In this document: positions 53,100 to 61,967 of the stretch, one piece after another
Layout: the number at the start of each line of letters is the position of its first letter
Position numbering within the stretch: position 1 is the first letter of the stretch
NCBI RefSeq assembly: GCF_000429325.1
Contig: NZ_AUBQ01000003.1
Span: 124,001 to 188,000, forward strand
Origin: Fundidesulfovibrio putealis DSM 16056
Lineage (GTDB): Bacteria; Desulfobacterota; Desulfovibrionia; Desulfovibrionales; Desulfovibrionaceae
Length of the DNA stretch: 64,000 nucleotides
Reading direction: 5' to 3'
Program-made: the position numbers and the translations under genes
The notes under the pieces: generated by a model
Told to the model about the DNA's origin: nothing
Database searches by the model: none
What the model saw: the letters and a program-made list of their open reading frames with translations, nothing else

Positions 53100-55501
53100 G
53101 CCGCTCTCTCCTTGAGCCACTCTTGTGGCCACGATTCCTTGTGGGTTTCCTGTAGGACCTTGATCCTGGCGATGCTTTCCTTGTCGCTGACGCCGACGAA
53201 CGCCAGGGCCTTCTTCTGCAATCCCAACTGCACGAGCCGCCGACCTTCAGGCGTGACCCAGTAGTAATCCCGCTTGGGCCTGGCGGTGGAAATGATGTCG
53301 ATCTGGCGGTCGTTTAGGCCAACCGCTTCGTAGTAGGGACGCTGGTTGATCTCACGGGCGGAAACGTTCGCGAGGAACACTTTCGTGTGGCAGGAGTCGG
53401 CCAGGACGTTCATGATGCCTGATTCGGCAGCGTCAGAAATGTTCTGCGTGGCCAGAACAACCGCGCAGTTGGCCTTACGCATCACTTTCAGCCACTCCCT
53501 GATCTTGGCCAGGAACACGGGATGGCCAAGCATGATCCAAGCCTCATCGAGGAGAATGACCGTGGGCTGGCCCGTGAGCGCGCGCTCGATGCGTCGGAAC
53601 AGGTACAACAGCACTGGGATAAGGGTTTTATCCCCCATGCCCATCAACTCCTCGACATCGAAGGTCAGAAAGGAGCTGATATCCAAGGTGTCCGACTCGG
53701 CATCGAGCAGGTGGCCCATGGTCCCGTAGCGGGTATAGTACCGAAGGCCCTCCTTCACCGTGTCGTCCTGGACCTGGTTCACGAAATCCGACAGGCTGCG
53801 CATGTTGCGCGGGTTCCCCGCCAACAGCTCCATGGCCGCGTGAATGGCGTTGCGGATCGCCGGAGTCACCTTCACTTCCTGCAACACCAGCAAGTCGGCA
53901 ATCCAACCCTCGGCCCACACGCGGTCGGCATGATCGTCAATGTGTTGCAGGGGAGCGAAGGCCAGTCCCTTATCCTTGCCGAGTTCGTGGTGTGTGCCGC
54001 CCGTGGCGGTGCACAACGGATACAGGCTCATACCCTTGTCGAACGCGAATATCTGCGCCCGCTCATATCGCCTGAACTGTGCGGCGATCAGGGCCAACAA
54101 TGTGGACTTACCGGAGCCAGGAGGCCCGTAAATCAGCGTGTGCCCGACATCCCCCACATGGAGGTTGATCCAGACCGGCGTGGCGCCATCGGTCGTGCAG
54201 ACCATGAGCGGTGGCGACTCGGCCGGATAGAACGGACAGGGGCAGAACTCCTCGCCGGTCCAGACGCTGGAGAGAGGGAGCAAGTCCGCGAGGTTCATGG
54301 TGTTGACCATGGGCCTGCGGACATTGGCGAACCAGTTGCCCGGGTGCGAACCGAACCACGCTTCCATCGCATTGATGGACTCGATGCGGCATCCGAAACC
54401 CATGGTGATGAACGTCCGGCGCAATTCGCGAGCCCAGTCGCGCAACTCCGTTTCATCCTCATGCATCAAGACGACGTTGGAAGTGACGTATCCGGCTCCG
54501 ACATACCCGCCCTGGACCTCTGTGAGCGCCTCCTCGGCGTCCGCCTCCATGAGCTGGGCATCCCGGTTCAGTCGCGGATTCGCGTGGTTGAAGAGCTTGT
54601 CGAAGAAGCCGACGACGCCCTGCTTCCACGCTTTCCGGTAGGTATTGATCTCCTTCTGGGCGTCATACTGGTCCAGGCAAATGAACCTGGTGGAAAACCG
54701 GTACTGCAAAGGCAGTCCGTCGATGCTGGCCAGCATGGATGGCCAGCTCTCCTGCGGCAGTCCGTCGATGGCCACCACGGCGAGGCGTTTTTCGCCAAGC
54801 CGGGGGGCGAAGCCACCGACAAGATCTTCGGACCCCAACAACGCATCCAGGTACATGGGGCATCGCGGGATGCGCACCGGCTGGTCCACGCCGCTCACGC
54901 ACAGTTGCAAGTGGGACAGGAGTTCGCTGTACCAGACCTCCCCGTCCTCCTCCTCGATCGGGTAGTCCTCCAGCCTGCGCATGGACGCCAGAACGGCAGA
55001 CATGGCGTCCTCGAACTCCAGGAGGGTATGCTTGAAAACGGCCAGGGATCGTTCAAGAGCGCTGGAAGTGGCCCCTCCGACCCGTGCGGCCGCAGCCACC
55101 TTCTGCACTCCCAAATCCGGCCTGAACGCCAGGGTGACGCATGTGCGTGTCCGGTACACATCACCGCCGAAGTAGCTCCGGCGCTCATCGTCGATCATTT
55201 GGGTGATCGGATCGGGGAAGAAACTCTTTTCAGGCGAAGAATACGCCCGGTATTTGGCACGTACGGCGTCCACATTGAGCAGCCAGTTGGTGCCCAGGAC
55301 CCGAGTCGCGTTGTTGAACTGCGCGGAAACGCCGGCCAGTTCATCCGGCGTGCTCGATGCGGTGTCGTGACCGCTGATCTCGAACCCGGCCAGAAACGTG
55401 CCGTCCTTGCACATGACGATGCCCGGTTCAACAAGGGCAGCGTACGGCAAGACGGTTCCCAGGCCCCGGTTTCTCGACCGGAACTGTCTCAGGTCGAGCA
55501 T
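53096..55501 (-). CDS. trbE: TrbE (VirB4-family) transfer ATPase
   Basis: 801 residues, the usual length. Walker A LIYGPPGSGKSTLLALI and Walker B TVILLDEAWIMLGHP; also the family motif VVLATQNISDA. Powers channel assembly and DNA transfer. Start at ATG 55501, overlapping the trbD stop by one base. Confidence 0.94.
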   Translation of the reverse strand: MLDLRQFRSRNRGLGTVLPYAALVEPGIVMCKDGTFLAGFEISGHDTASSTPDELAGVSAQFNNATRVLGTNWLLNVDAVRAKYRAYSSPEKSFFPDPITQMIDDERRSYFGGDVYRTRTCVTLAFRPDLGVQKVAAAARVGGATSSALERSLAVFKHTLLEFEDAMSAVLASMRRLEDYPIEEEDGEVWYSELLSHLQLCVSGVDQPVRIPRCPMYLDALLGSEDLVGGFAPRLGEKRLAVVAIDGLPQESWPSMLASIDGLPLQYRFSTRFICLDQYDAQKEINTYRKAWKQGVVGFFDKLFNHANPRLNRDAQLMEADAEEALTEVQGGYVGAGYVTSNVVLMHEDETELRDWARELRRTFITMGFGCRIESINAMEAWFGSHPGNWFANVRRPMVNTMNLADLLPLSSVWTGEEFCPCPFYPAESPPLMVCTTDGATPVWINLHVGDVGHTLIYGPPGSGKSTLLALIAAQFRRYERAQIFAFDKGMSLYPLCTATGGTHHELGKDKGLAFAPLQHIDDHADRVWAEGWIADLLVLQEVKVTPAIRNAIHAAMELLAGNPRNMRSLSDFVNQVQDDTVKEGLRYYTRYGTMGHLLDAESDTLDISSFLTFDVEELMGMGDKTLIPVLLYLFRRIERALTGQPTVILLDEAWIMLGHPVFLAKIREWLKVMRKANCAVVLATQNISDAAESGIMNVLADSCHTKVFLANVSAREINQRPYYEAVGLNDRQIDIISTARPKRDYYWVTPEGRRLVQLGLQKKALAFVGVSDKESIARIKVLQETHKESWPQEWLKERAA

Positions 55502-55812
55502 CAGGATTTCCTCCAGTCCTGCGATCCGAGGCTCCAGATGCTGGATTTTGCGGGATAGTAGAGCTGTTGCAGGCTGTGCCGCCACCAGACCCGGCACATC
55601 ATGGGGTCGGCCTTGGCCAGCCTGCGCAGGACGAACATCCCGCTGATGTAGAGCAGCACGGCCACGGCCGCCCCGATCTTGTTCATCCCGGCCATGGCCA
55701 CCATGAAGGACGCAAGCGCCAGGTACAGAACCGGATCGCGCTCCGCTCCCATGACGTGGTTGTGACGGTGTAGAGATTGCCGGATGGGGGTTTTGCGCGG
55801 CGCGATGCTCAT
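55501..55812 (-). CDS. trbD: TrbD (VirB3-like) protein
   Basis: 103 residues. Basic N-terminus (IRQSLHRHNHVMGAERDPVL) and one or two membrane segments (LYLALASFMVAMAGM, GAAVAVLLYISGMFVL). It overlaps trbC and trbE. Matches the small VirB3/TrbD family in length and position. Confidence 0.88.
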   Translation of the reverse strand: MSIAPRKTPIRQSLHRHNHVMGAERDPVLYLALASFMVAMAGMNKIGAAVAVLLYISGMFVLRRLAKADPMMCRVWWRHSLQQLYYPAKSSIWSLGSQDWRKS

Positions 55813-56129
55813 ACAAGCGCCCCGCTGAAGCTGAACAGGCCGTCAACCACATTCGTGGCCAGGGCGATGAAGCAGATGGCCAGGATGACGTCGAGCGCGA
55901 GCTTCACGCCACCGGTCAGATCCTCCTTGTGACGGATGAAATAGAACCCCACCAAGGCGATGCCCGCGATGGCGATATATCTGCCCCAAGGCCCGGTGAT
56001 GTAGCCGATGAACTTTTCCAGAGGGCTGGTGAACTGGTCGAGCCCGCTGGCGGACGAAGCCAACGCCATGGAGCAGGTCGTCAACGTCAGGATGGTCGCG
56101 CTGGTCAGGGACAAATACAGTTTTCTCAT
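55809..56129 (-). CDS. trbC: TrbC conjugative pilin precursor
   Basis: 106 residues. Long signal sequence (LTSATILTLTTCSMALASS) and two hydrophobic segments (YIAIAGIALVGFYFI, VILAICFIALATNVV), the layout of TrbC/VirB2, which RP4 TraF cyclises. Confidence 0.9.
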   Translation of the reverse strand: MRKLYLSLTSATILTLTTCSMALASSASGLDQFTSPLEKFIGYITGPWGRYIAIAGIALVGFYFIRHKEDLTGGVKLALDVILAICFIALATNVVDGLFSFSGALV

Positions 56130-57127
56130 GCTGCTTCTCCAACGATGTATTTTTCATGCCATGCTTCGGCACGGGATGAGTGCCGATTGTTCACAATGAA
56201 CTTCGTGGAATACGACTTGCTTTGCTCGTCATAGCCATCCACATGCATTACCTGCGACACTCTTCTGCCTTCCATGCTCTTCTCGATGAAAACGACTACA
56301 TCCACGGCGCTACCGATAGTCCATTGCATGGGGGCAGGCGTCACTTCCGCTACAAGTTGCTCCAAGCGCCTCAGCGCCTCCAGGGCGCTGTTCGCGTGCA
56401 GGGTTGCTATCCCCCCGTCGTGGCCGGTGTTCCATGCCTTCAGGACTTCCAGGGCGGCCCTGTCGCGCACTTCGCCCGGGATGATCCGATCCGGGCGCAT
56501 GCGCATCATGACCTTGGTGATCTTCTGCATGTCCCAGCCCTCGGCGGTGCGGAGAGAGACAGCATTCTGGCTAGAAATCTGGATTTCGCAGGTGTCTTCC
56601 ATGACCAGCACGCGGTCATGCGGGCACAGCCTGGACATGGTTTCGATGAGCGCGTTGACGAGGGTGGTCTTGCCGGAGCCAGTGCCACCCGCAACGATGA
56701 TATTGGCGTGTCTCAGGACCGCCTCTTCCAGGAAATCCTTGGTCCTGGCATCCATAATGCCCGCCTCGGCGTACTCGGCCAGGGTGAACACGCGCGCGGG
56801 TTTTTTCCGAATGCAAAAGGAGGGGCCAGGAGCCAGGGGAGGAATCACTCCCTCTATCCGGCTTCCGTCGATAGGGAATTCCCCTTCCACCACGGGTGAG
56901 CATGCCGTGATTGTCACGCCCAGGGCGCTGGCCACAAGGGAGAGGATTTTTTGTCCCTCAGCAGGTGACATGCGGCAGGCCTCGAACATCGGCTCGCCGA
57001 ACTTCTCCAGCCACAGCCGGCCGTCGGGGTTGAGCATGATCTCCAGCACGTCCGGATCGCGGAGCGCTTCCATGGCCACTGGCCCCATGGCCTGCTCCAG
57101 GTTTCGCAAGAGACGGTCGTCAATCAT
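56126..57127 (-). CDS. trbB: TrbB (VirB11-family) ATPase
   Basis: 333 residues. Walker A VAGGTGSGKTTLVNALI near 145; LVMEDTCEIQ, a Walker-B-like MRMRPDRIIPGEVRD and TLHANSALEALRRLEQL. Hexameric cytoplasmic motor of the channel. ATG overlaps the trbC start region; 4 bases separate it from traM. Confidence 0.93.
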   Translation of the reverse strand: MIDDRLLRNLEQAMGPVAMEALRDPDVLEIMLNPDGRLWLEKFGEPMFEACRMSPAEGQKILSLVASALGVTITACSPVVEGEFPIDGSRIEGVIPPLAPGPSFCIRKKPARVFTLAEYAEAGIMDARTKDFLEEAVLRHANIIVAGGTGSGKTTLVNALIETMSRLCPHDRVLVMEDTCEIQISSQNAVSLRTAEGWDMQKITKVMMRMRPDRIIPGEVRDRAALEVLKAWNTGHDGGIATLHANSALEALRRLEQLVAEVTPAPMQWTIGSAVDVVVFIEKSMEGRRVSQVMHVDGYDEQSKSYSTKFIVNNRHSSRAEAWHEKYIVGEAA

Positions 57128-57131
57128 CGCG

Positions 57132-57554
57132 TTACCTCAGCTTTATGACCGCGATCACGGTGATGCAGGCTATGACGACCTGGATGGCCAGCAACAGCAG
57201 CATGCTGTTGCGGAAGTCGCGAAGGATGGTGCGGATGGCCCCGATCGAGGTCGCTTCCAGGGCCTGGCCGATCTTGTTGGCCGCCGCCTGGCTCTGCGTG
57301 AAGTAATCCGTCACGTTCCGGTCGAGCAGCTCCTTGAACTCCTCGCGGTGTCTCCTGAGCAGCAAGTTGAACTTCCCGATCAGCATGTTCATGGCCGTGG
57401 GCATGAACAGGAGCACGGGATCGTCATCCAAAACCTTGACCCCCAGCTGAGCCTGGATCGCAGCCACCACGTCCTCTCCCCTGAGGAAGATGGATTCCGC
57501 CTGCTCTTCCTCCTGCTGTCCCTCCCGCGCCTTCGGCGCTTTCCGGGAACTCAC
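57132..57554 (-). CDS. traM: TraM-like protein
   Basis: 140 residues. A soluble helical body (MLIGKFNLLLRRHREEFKEL, QSQAAANKIGQALEAT) with a C-terminal membrane segment (LLLLAIQVVIACITVIAVI), as in IncP TraM. Between trbB and traL, the RP4 traK-L-M order. Starts inside the traL stop. Confidence 0.75.
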   Translation of the reverse strand: MSSRKAPKAREGQQEEEQAESIFLRGEDVVAAIQAQLGVKVLDDDPVLLFMPTAMNMLIGKFNLLLRRHREEFKELLDRNVTDYFTQSQAAANKIGQALEATSIGAIRTILRDFRNSMLLLLAIQVVIACITVIAVIKLR

Positions 57555-58294
57555 GCCTCCTCCAGGAGCCCAGCCGCGTCCACGACGGTGAAAATGTCCC
57601 GCCAGTAGATCTTCAAGCGGTGCTTCACCATCAGGTACAGTTCCGACTCCGGGGCCAACGCATCTTCAAAGGTCTGGTTGCGCGCCAGAAGTTCCCGCAG
57701 GTTCTTGCCGAACGTCGATTCGTCGCGCTCAGGAAGGTCGATCACCGCGTGGATCAACTTTGCGCTCTCGTGGTAGAAATCCCACTCCTGGAACCGCTTC
57801 CCGTCGTGCTTCACCACTCCGTCCTTGTGATTGAGCCACACGACGATGGGAACATTCGGGAAGAACTTCATCACCAGGGCCAAGCCGTCCACGGTGTCCT
57901 GCAACGCCTGGCCACCCGTGACGACCGTGTGCATCATCAGACGTACGCCCATTTCGCCGAACATCTGCGGAATCTCTTGCTGCTTCAGGTACTTAGTCGC
58001 CGGATAGAAGGTGGACGCCCCGGAGTCGACCACCATGCACGTTGAGTCCGGCATCGTGCTGACCATCTCCACGATTGCGTCGAACTTCTCCTTGTCGATC
58101 AAGTCCTCGTCCTTGAGCAGTGGCAGCACATGCACATTGAACTGCTTGTATGCCGCGTAGGAGTGATTCACGACGTCGGTGTCCACCCCCATCACTTCCA
58201 TGCCTTTGGCCTGGAAATACTGATGGAGGACGAACGCTGTGAACGTCTTGCCGACGCCGCCTTTGCCCTGAAGAATCCAATGCACATGTTTCAT
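57551..58294 (-). CDS. traL: TraL (ParA-like ATPase of IncP transfer region)
   Basis: 247 residues. Starts MKHVHWILQGKGGVGKTFTA with the Walker A and continues VVDSGASTFYPATKYL, MMHTVVTGGQALQDTVDGLAL, VVWLNHKDG and RLKIYWRDIF. The TVVTGGQALLDTV-like core is diagnostic of RP4 TraL. Role in transfer is accessory. Confidence 0.9.
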   Translation of the reverse strand: MKHVHWILQGKGGVGKTFTAFVLHQYFQAKGMEVMGVDTDVVNHSYAAYKQFNVHVLPLLKDEDLIDKEKFDAIVEMVSTMPDSTCMVVDSGASTFYPATKYLKQQEIPQMFGEMGVRLMMHTVVTGGQALQDTVDGLALVMKFFPNVPIVVWLNHKDGVVKHDGKRFQEWDFYHESAKLIHAVIDLPERDESTFGKNLRELLARNQTFEDALAPESELYLMVKHRLKIYWRDIFTVVDAAGLLEEA

Positions 58295-58298
58295 GTTC

Positions 58299-58694
58299 TC
58301 ATCCGTTGATTTTCACCCCGCGCGGGATTCCGTAATCATCCTTAACAGCGGGTAAGTTGGTGTTCGCCGTCCCTGGTGTGGAACTCCCCGCAGCCGGAAC
58401 CAGCGTTTGTGATTCTTGCCCGCTCTTGGCCGCTACTATCACTTCCATTGGAAGTGCGTTGCGATGCAGGGTGTAACCTTTGGCTTTCAAAACCTCTTTC
58501 ACTGCTTTCTGAAATGTCTTGAAGCAATATTGCGAAATCTTCTTCTGAACGATGTACATCCGGTACACCTCAGCCAGTGTGTGGCTCTTCAACAGCAACT
58601 TCAGTATGTCGTCCATCAGTTCGACTGTTTCCACACGTGCCAGATTGCGTTTGTTCGCATACTTGTGCGGCGTTTGTTCAGGACTTGGTTTCAT
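58299..58694 (-). CDS. traK: TraK-like oriT-binding protein
   Basis: 131 residues. A helical DNA-binding-type N-terminal part (KYANKRNLARVETVELMDD, YCFKTFQKAVKEVLKAKGYT) and a Pro/Thr-rich tail. Position immediately upstream of traL matches RP4 TraK, which wraps oriT. The similarity to TraK is weak by eye; the position is the stronger evidence. Confidence 0.65.
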   Translation of the reverse strand: MKPSPEQTPHKYANKRNLARVETVELMDDILKLLLKSHTLAEVYRMYIVQKKISQYCFKTFQKAVKEVLKAKGYTLHRNALPMEVIVAAKSGQESQTLVPAAGSSTPGTANTNLPAVKDDYGIPRGVKING

Positions 58695-58715
58695 GACTAC
58701 GCCCTTGCCCCTCGC

Positions 58716-58952
58716 CCCTCTTCACGCCGCTTCGGCGTGCAGGCTCTTCGGCGGAGCCGTACCCAGCACAAACAGGGAACGCTCGCCTCTCGATCCGCGA
58801 CAGGCTATGAAGGGAGTCCAGAAACCCTACCTTTTCCCAGGCCTGCCTTTGAACGGACCTGGGGTCGAGCTGGTTGAACCTGGCCACCCGCAGGCACGGG
58901 CTCCGGCCCGCTTCGGGCCGGTGGGGGCCGGTGGGGGCCTCTGTGCCTTTCC
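58716..58952 (+). repeat. Dispersed 230-bp repeat, copy C
   Basis: Same ends as copies A and B: CCCTCTTCACGCCGCTTCGG then AGGCTCTTCGGCGGAGCCGT at the left, and GGCACGGGCTCCGGCCCGCT then CGGGCCGGTGGGGGCC at the right, with one extra GGTGGGGGCC unit. It fills the gap upstream of traK, where oriT lies in RP4. Confidence 0.78.
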
Positions 58953-58958
58953 CGCCTG

Positions 58959-59288
58959 TCATGACTTGCCTTCAGCCTTCTGCCGTTCAATTTCGGCCAC
59001 GATCCTTGGGTGCAACCGCAGCTGGAACGTGAACTTCTTCTGGGCTTCGCGTTTCAACGTCACCAGCCCGGTCTTCACTATTTCACCGATGTATAAGCGC
59101 ATGGCTGGCTTACTGACGGCGATCTTCTTTCTCAGCGTCTCCAGCGAAACTGTAATTGCGTCGTTTTCGCCACAGTTCTGGACAATCACGAAGTATAGCA
59201 GCTTCGCCCCCGGAGAGATCAAGAAGCCTTCCGTGACGAAATCCGTGATGTTGAATTTGATGACATCACTCCCTGTGAGTTTTTCCAT
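58959..59288 (-). CDS. Small helix-turn-helix replication-type protein
   Basis: 109 residues. KLLYFVIVQNCGENDAITVS, SLETLRKKIAVSKPAMRLYI and GLVTLKREAQKKFTFQL form a winged-helix as in phage and plasmid replication-initiation proteins. Its N-terminal lines resemble those of the adjacent larger protein (FDLSFSAVILYGCLIKRCG), so the two may be paralogous halves. Confidence 0.65.
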   Translation of the reverse strand: MEKLTGSDVIKFNITDFVTEGFLISPGAKLLYFVIVQNCGENDAITVSLETLRKKIAVSKPAMRLYIGEIVKTGLVTLKREAQKKFTFQLRLHPRIVAEIERQKAEGKS

Positions 59289-60515
59289 TTACGCTGCCTT
59301 TGCATCCGTGGTTTCATGTGTTTCACAGTGGTCTTCGGCCCATGGAACAAGAGACGTTCGAATCCATGCGAAGAACTCCTCCTCGGCTAAGGCGGCATAA
59401 GCTTGTGCTTCCTGCCTCAAGGCTTCCCGGGCCGGATAAGACCGTCTGGTGCCCAGCCGGATGAGTGCCGAGATTGCCGTGGATCTCTCCCGGCCGGACA
59501 GGGCGCGTCCCAGACCCAGCGCCATGGCGTCCAAGGCCTCCTGGATTCTGGCGGGAAGTCCCTGCTTTTCCTCATGGCGGTGGCCCTTGGCATTCTCCTG
59601 GACGTTCGGAGCGTGCCCAGCCTTGTTCGAGGTATCCGCCTGCGCGCTTACTGCTCCGGTGGATTCCTGGCCTTCGGCCTCATGGCCATCCTGGAGCGCC
59701 TTCCTCGGCGCTTCAGGAAGTTCCTCCTCCCAGCGCCTGGCCCAGAGCCAGTTGGCCAAGTACGGGGCATAGCCTCTCAGCCAACGGAAATTGCGTTCGA
59801 GGTTTTCCCTGATGGTCGTCACCAGGAAGGCCGCATCGGGTAGGACTCCGGAGCGCCAAAGGTATCGCCACAGGCGCTTGGCTTTGCCCGGATCGGGATT
59901 TTTGTTTTCAGGCCAAACCGCCAGGATCACCCCGAACGTTTTGTCTGCCTCGGCAAGCTCGTCCTGACTGAGCCGGGCGACGCGCCCTGCTTTCTCCGAT
60001 CTCTTCACTTGGCGTAAAACTGCCTTCGGTCTTCTGCGGCTGTCGCTCCCGGCAAAAGCGGGTACCGGTGCCAGCTCCATCGCCTCCCCCCGTCTTGCGG
60101 GGGGTAGGGGGGTCTTCTGTATTTCTTCTTTATTATTTCGTGCGCACTTTTCTGCGGGATAAACAGCAGGTTGCGTGCGGCATGAACTTGTTTGGTACGA
60201 TCCATTTCCGTGTCTTCCGGCCTGATCCGGCTGGCCTTGCCTCGAAACGGCCCTCGGCCTCCGGCGCGCCCTTTCCGCCAGGATCGCGGGATGGAGCACC
60301 AGCCGATAGATGTTGCTGCGCCGCCCGCCGTTCTCCACGGCGATGAGCCCTGCCTTTTTCAGGTCCTGGATCGCTGCCTGGACGGAGCGCACGCTCCTGC
60401 GCATGTCTCGCGCCAAGGTGGCCTGGCCTGGCCAGCAATGGCCGCGCGGCCCGCACCGCTTGATGAGGCAGCCGTAGAGAATCACCGCTGAAAACGAGAG
60501 GTCGAATGTTCTCAT
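59289..60515 (-). CDS. Helix-turn-helix replication-initiator-like protein
   Basis: 408 residues from ATG 60515, which has GAGGAGTTTGTC. The N-terminal winged helix (FDLSFSAVILYGCLIKRCGP, GQATLARDMRRSVRSVQAAI, GLIAVENGGRRSN) is of the replication-initiator/phage type; the rest is low-complexity and charged with a helical C-terminal region. It could initiate replication of the excised circle, but there is no oriV pattern I can point to. Confidence 0.65.
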   Translation of the reverse strand: MRTFDLSFSAVILYGCLIKRCGPRGHCWPGQATLARDMRRSVRSVQAAIQDLKKAGLIAVENGGRRSNIYRLVLHPAILAERARRRPRAVSRQGQPDQAGRHGNGSYQTSSCRTQPAVYPAEKCARNNKEEIQKTPLPPARRGEAMELAPVPAFAGSDSRRRPKAVLRQVKRSEKAGRVARLSQDELAEADKTFGVILAVWPENKNPDPGKAKRLWRYLWRSGVLPDAAFLVTTIRENLERNFRWLRGYAPYLANWLWARRWEEELPEAPRKALQDGHEAEGQESTGAVSAQADTSNKAGHAPNVQENAKGHRHEEKQGLPARIQEALDAMALGLGRALSGRERSTAISALIRLGTRRSYPAREALRQEAQAYAALAEEEFFAWIRTSLVPWAEDHCETHETTDAKAA

Positions 60516-60778
60516 GACAAACTCCTCCACATGGTCGCGTTTCGCGTCCCATCCCGTGAGATTTTCCAATTGTTTCAAGCCCTTGCGACTTGGAGAGAAA
60601 AGTACAAAAAACACTCAGACCCCTTGACGGGACCTCCCCTTTCGGGTACGGTTCGGCCATCCAATTGTGAATGGCCTTTGCCTTTCGTGCTTTTGAAAGC
60701 CTCGGTTGCACCCGAGGCTTTCGCCTTTTCAGGCCAGTCGCTGTTTCGTCGCCGGTGCTCCCGGTTGGACTGTTGACC

Positions 60779-60843
60779 GAGCGGCTGGCTCGTCAGGACC
60801 GGGACACCACGCCCGGCCGACCGCCCCGAAGGGCGGTTTCGCC
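60779..60843 (+). repeat. 65-bp direct repeat, left copy
   Basis: Begins GAGCGGCTGGCTCGTCAGGA, ends GGGCGGTTTCGCC. Repeated at 61822-61886 with four substitutions. It encloses the convergent pair of exported-protein genes. Confidence 0.8.
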
Positions 60844-60897
60844 GAAGAAGTTTTACTGAACGGAAGAAGCATGCCAGCTGAAACCACGGGAGGCCTC

Positions 60898-61239
60898 ATG
60901 CGCTCCATCAGTCTTTGTATTGCCACTGCATTTCTCTTGCTCCTGGCTGGTTGTGCCCCGAAATCTACAAACAAAAGCTCGCTGACTCCTTTGACCATCA
61001 GCATGGGGAATGACTGTACAGCGTACGTCTTTACCAATGATGCTCTCCGGTACACATTTTCTGCCCCTGGAACGCAGGCCGTCCAGCAGGGGACGTACAC
61101 AGTCAACATCGTGTGCCCGACATGGAAGCAAAGCTTCCTCAGTTTTAAAATTGACGTTGACCCTGTGGAGTTGGCAGCAGGGCCAGGTGCGGATGTAAAC
61201 ACTCCGGACACGACCATTACTCACTCTTCCCCACAGTAA
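60898..61239 (+). CDS. Small lipoprotein
   Basis: 113 residues. Lipobox in LCIATAFLLLLAGCAPKST, then a beta-rich domain (DCTAYVFTNDALRYTFSAPG, QAVQQGTYTVNIVCPTW). Start chosen after GGGAGGCCTC. Its 3' end overlaps the convergent gene by 23 bases. No family recognised. Confidence 0.65.
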   Translation: MRSISLCIATAFLLLLAGCAPKSTNKSSLTPLTISMGNDCTAYVFTNDALRYTFSAPGTQAVQQGTYTVNIVCPTWKQSFLSFKIDVDPVELAAGPGADVNTPDTTITHSSPQ

Positions 61240-61747
61240 AGGCGTAGGTCTTGGTTGCCGCGTCGTAGGTAACGCCAAACTTATTTCCATCAATTGTTTC
61301 GATAACAAAAGGCGTGGAAGAGTCCGGCAGGCTACTGAAATGATCCGGCTCAAAATAATGCATGAAGGCCTTCTGACCTATCTGCGCTGCAAGCCGAAAC
61401 TCCACGGAGGGCAAAGCTCTTTGCGGCTTCTGCGGATCACGCATGTACAGATAGCGCATAAGCCTGCCTTCTTTGAAATAGGCATGCTCAACCGAAGACA
61501 GGATCAGAAGCAATGTTCCTGTAGTTGAATGAACCGTCTGGCCTTGCAATAATTCCAACGGTACGCCGAAACTCCTGTCTTCCAACACAATGAATGTATC
61601 GACAGGTGCGGTCAGGCTGACTTCATATGAAAAAGGATGGTTTGACAAAATCCTGTTCGTTGCCTTGATGCTCTTTTCTGCCGCATGTCCGCTGCCGCCA
61701 TGCAGTATCAACAGCATGAGGCAGATGAGTCCGAAGCCAGTTTTCAT
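61217..61747 (-). CDS. Exported protein of unknown function
   Basis: 176 residues. Signal peptide (GFGLICLMLLILHGGSGHA) and a beta-rich domain (YEVSLTAPVDTFIVLEDRSF, YLYMRDPQKPQRALPSVEFR). It converges on the small lipoprotein. Both are probably envelope proteins carried as one cassette. Confidence 0.65.
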   Translation of the reverse strand: MKTGFGLICLMLLILHGGSGHAAEKSIKATNRILSNHPFSYEVSLTAPVDTFIVLEDRSFGVPLELLQGQTVHSTTGTLLLILSSVEHAYFKEGRLMRYLYMRDPQKPQRALPSVEFRLAAQIGQKAFMHYFEPDHFSSLPDSSTPFVIETIDGNKFGVTYDAATKTYAFTVGKSE

Positions 61748-61821
61748 AACGACGATCCTTGTGATAGTGATGATTGTTGTCTGACACCGCCTGCAAGGTG
61801 CCCACGGCCACCAGGCTGCCC

Positions 61822-61886
61822 GAGCGGTTGGTTCGTCAGGACCGGGACACCACGCCCGACCGACCGACCCGAAGGGCGGTTTCGCC
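61822..61886 (+). repeat. 65-bp direct repeat, right copy
   Basis: Begins GAGCGGTTGGTTCGTCAGGA, ends GGGCGGTTTCGCC. See the left copy. Confidence 0.8.
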
Positions 61887-61967
61887 TTGGCCCTCTCCCG
61901 CACCCCGGGAAAGGGGCTCGTGTTAACCCGGCGACCACCCCAGCCGGGAAAATCCCATTTAACCGGC

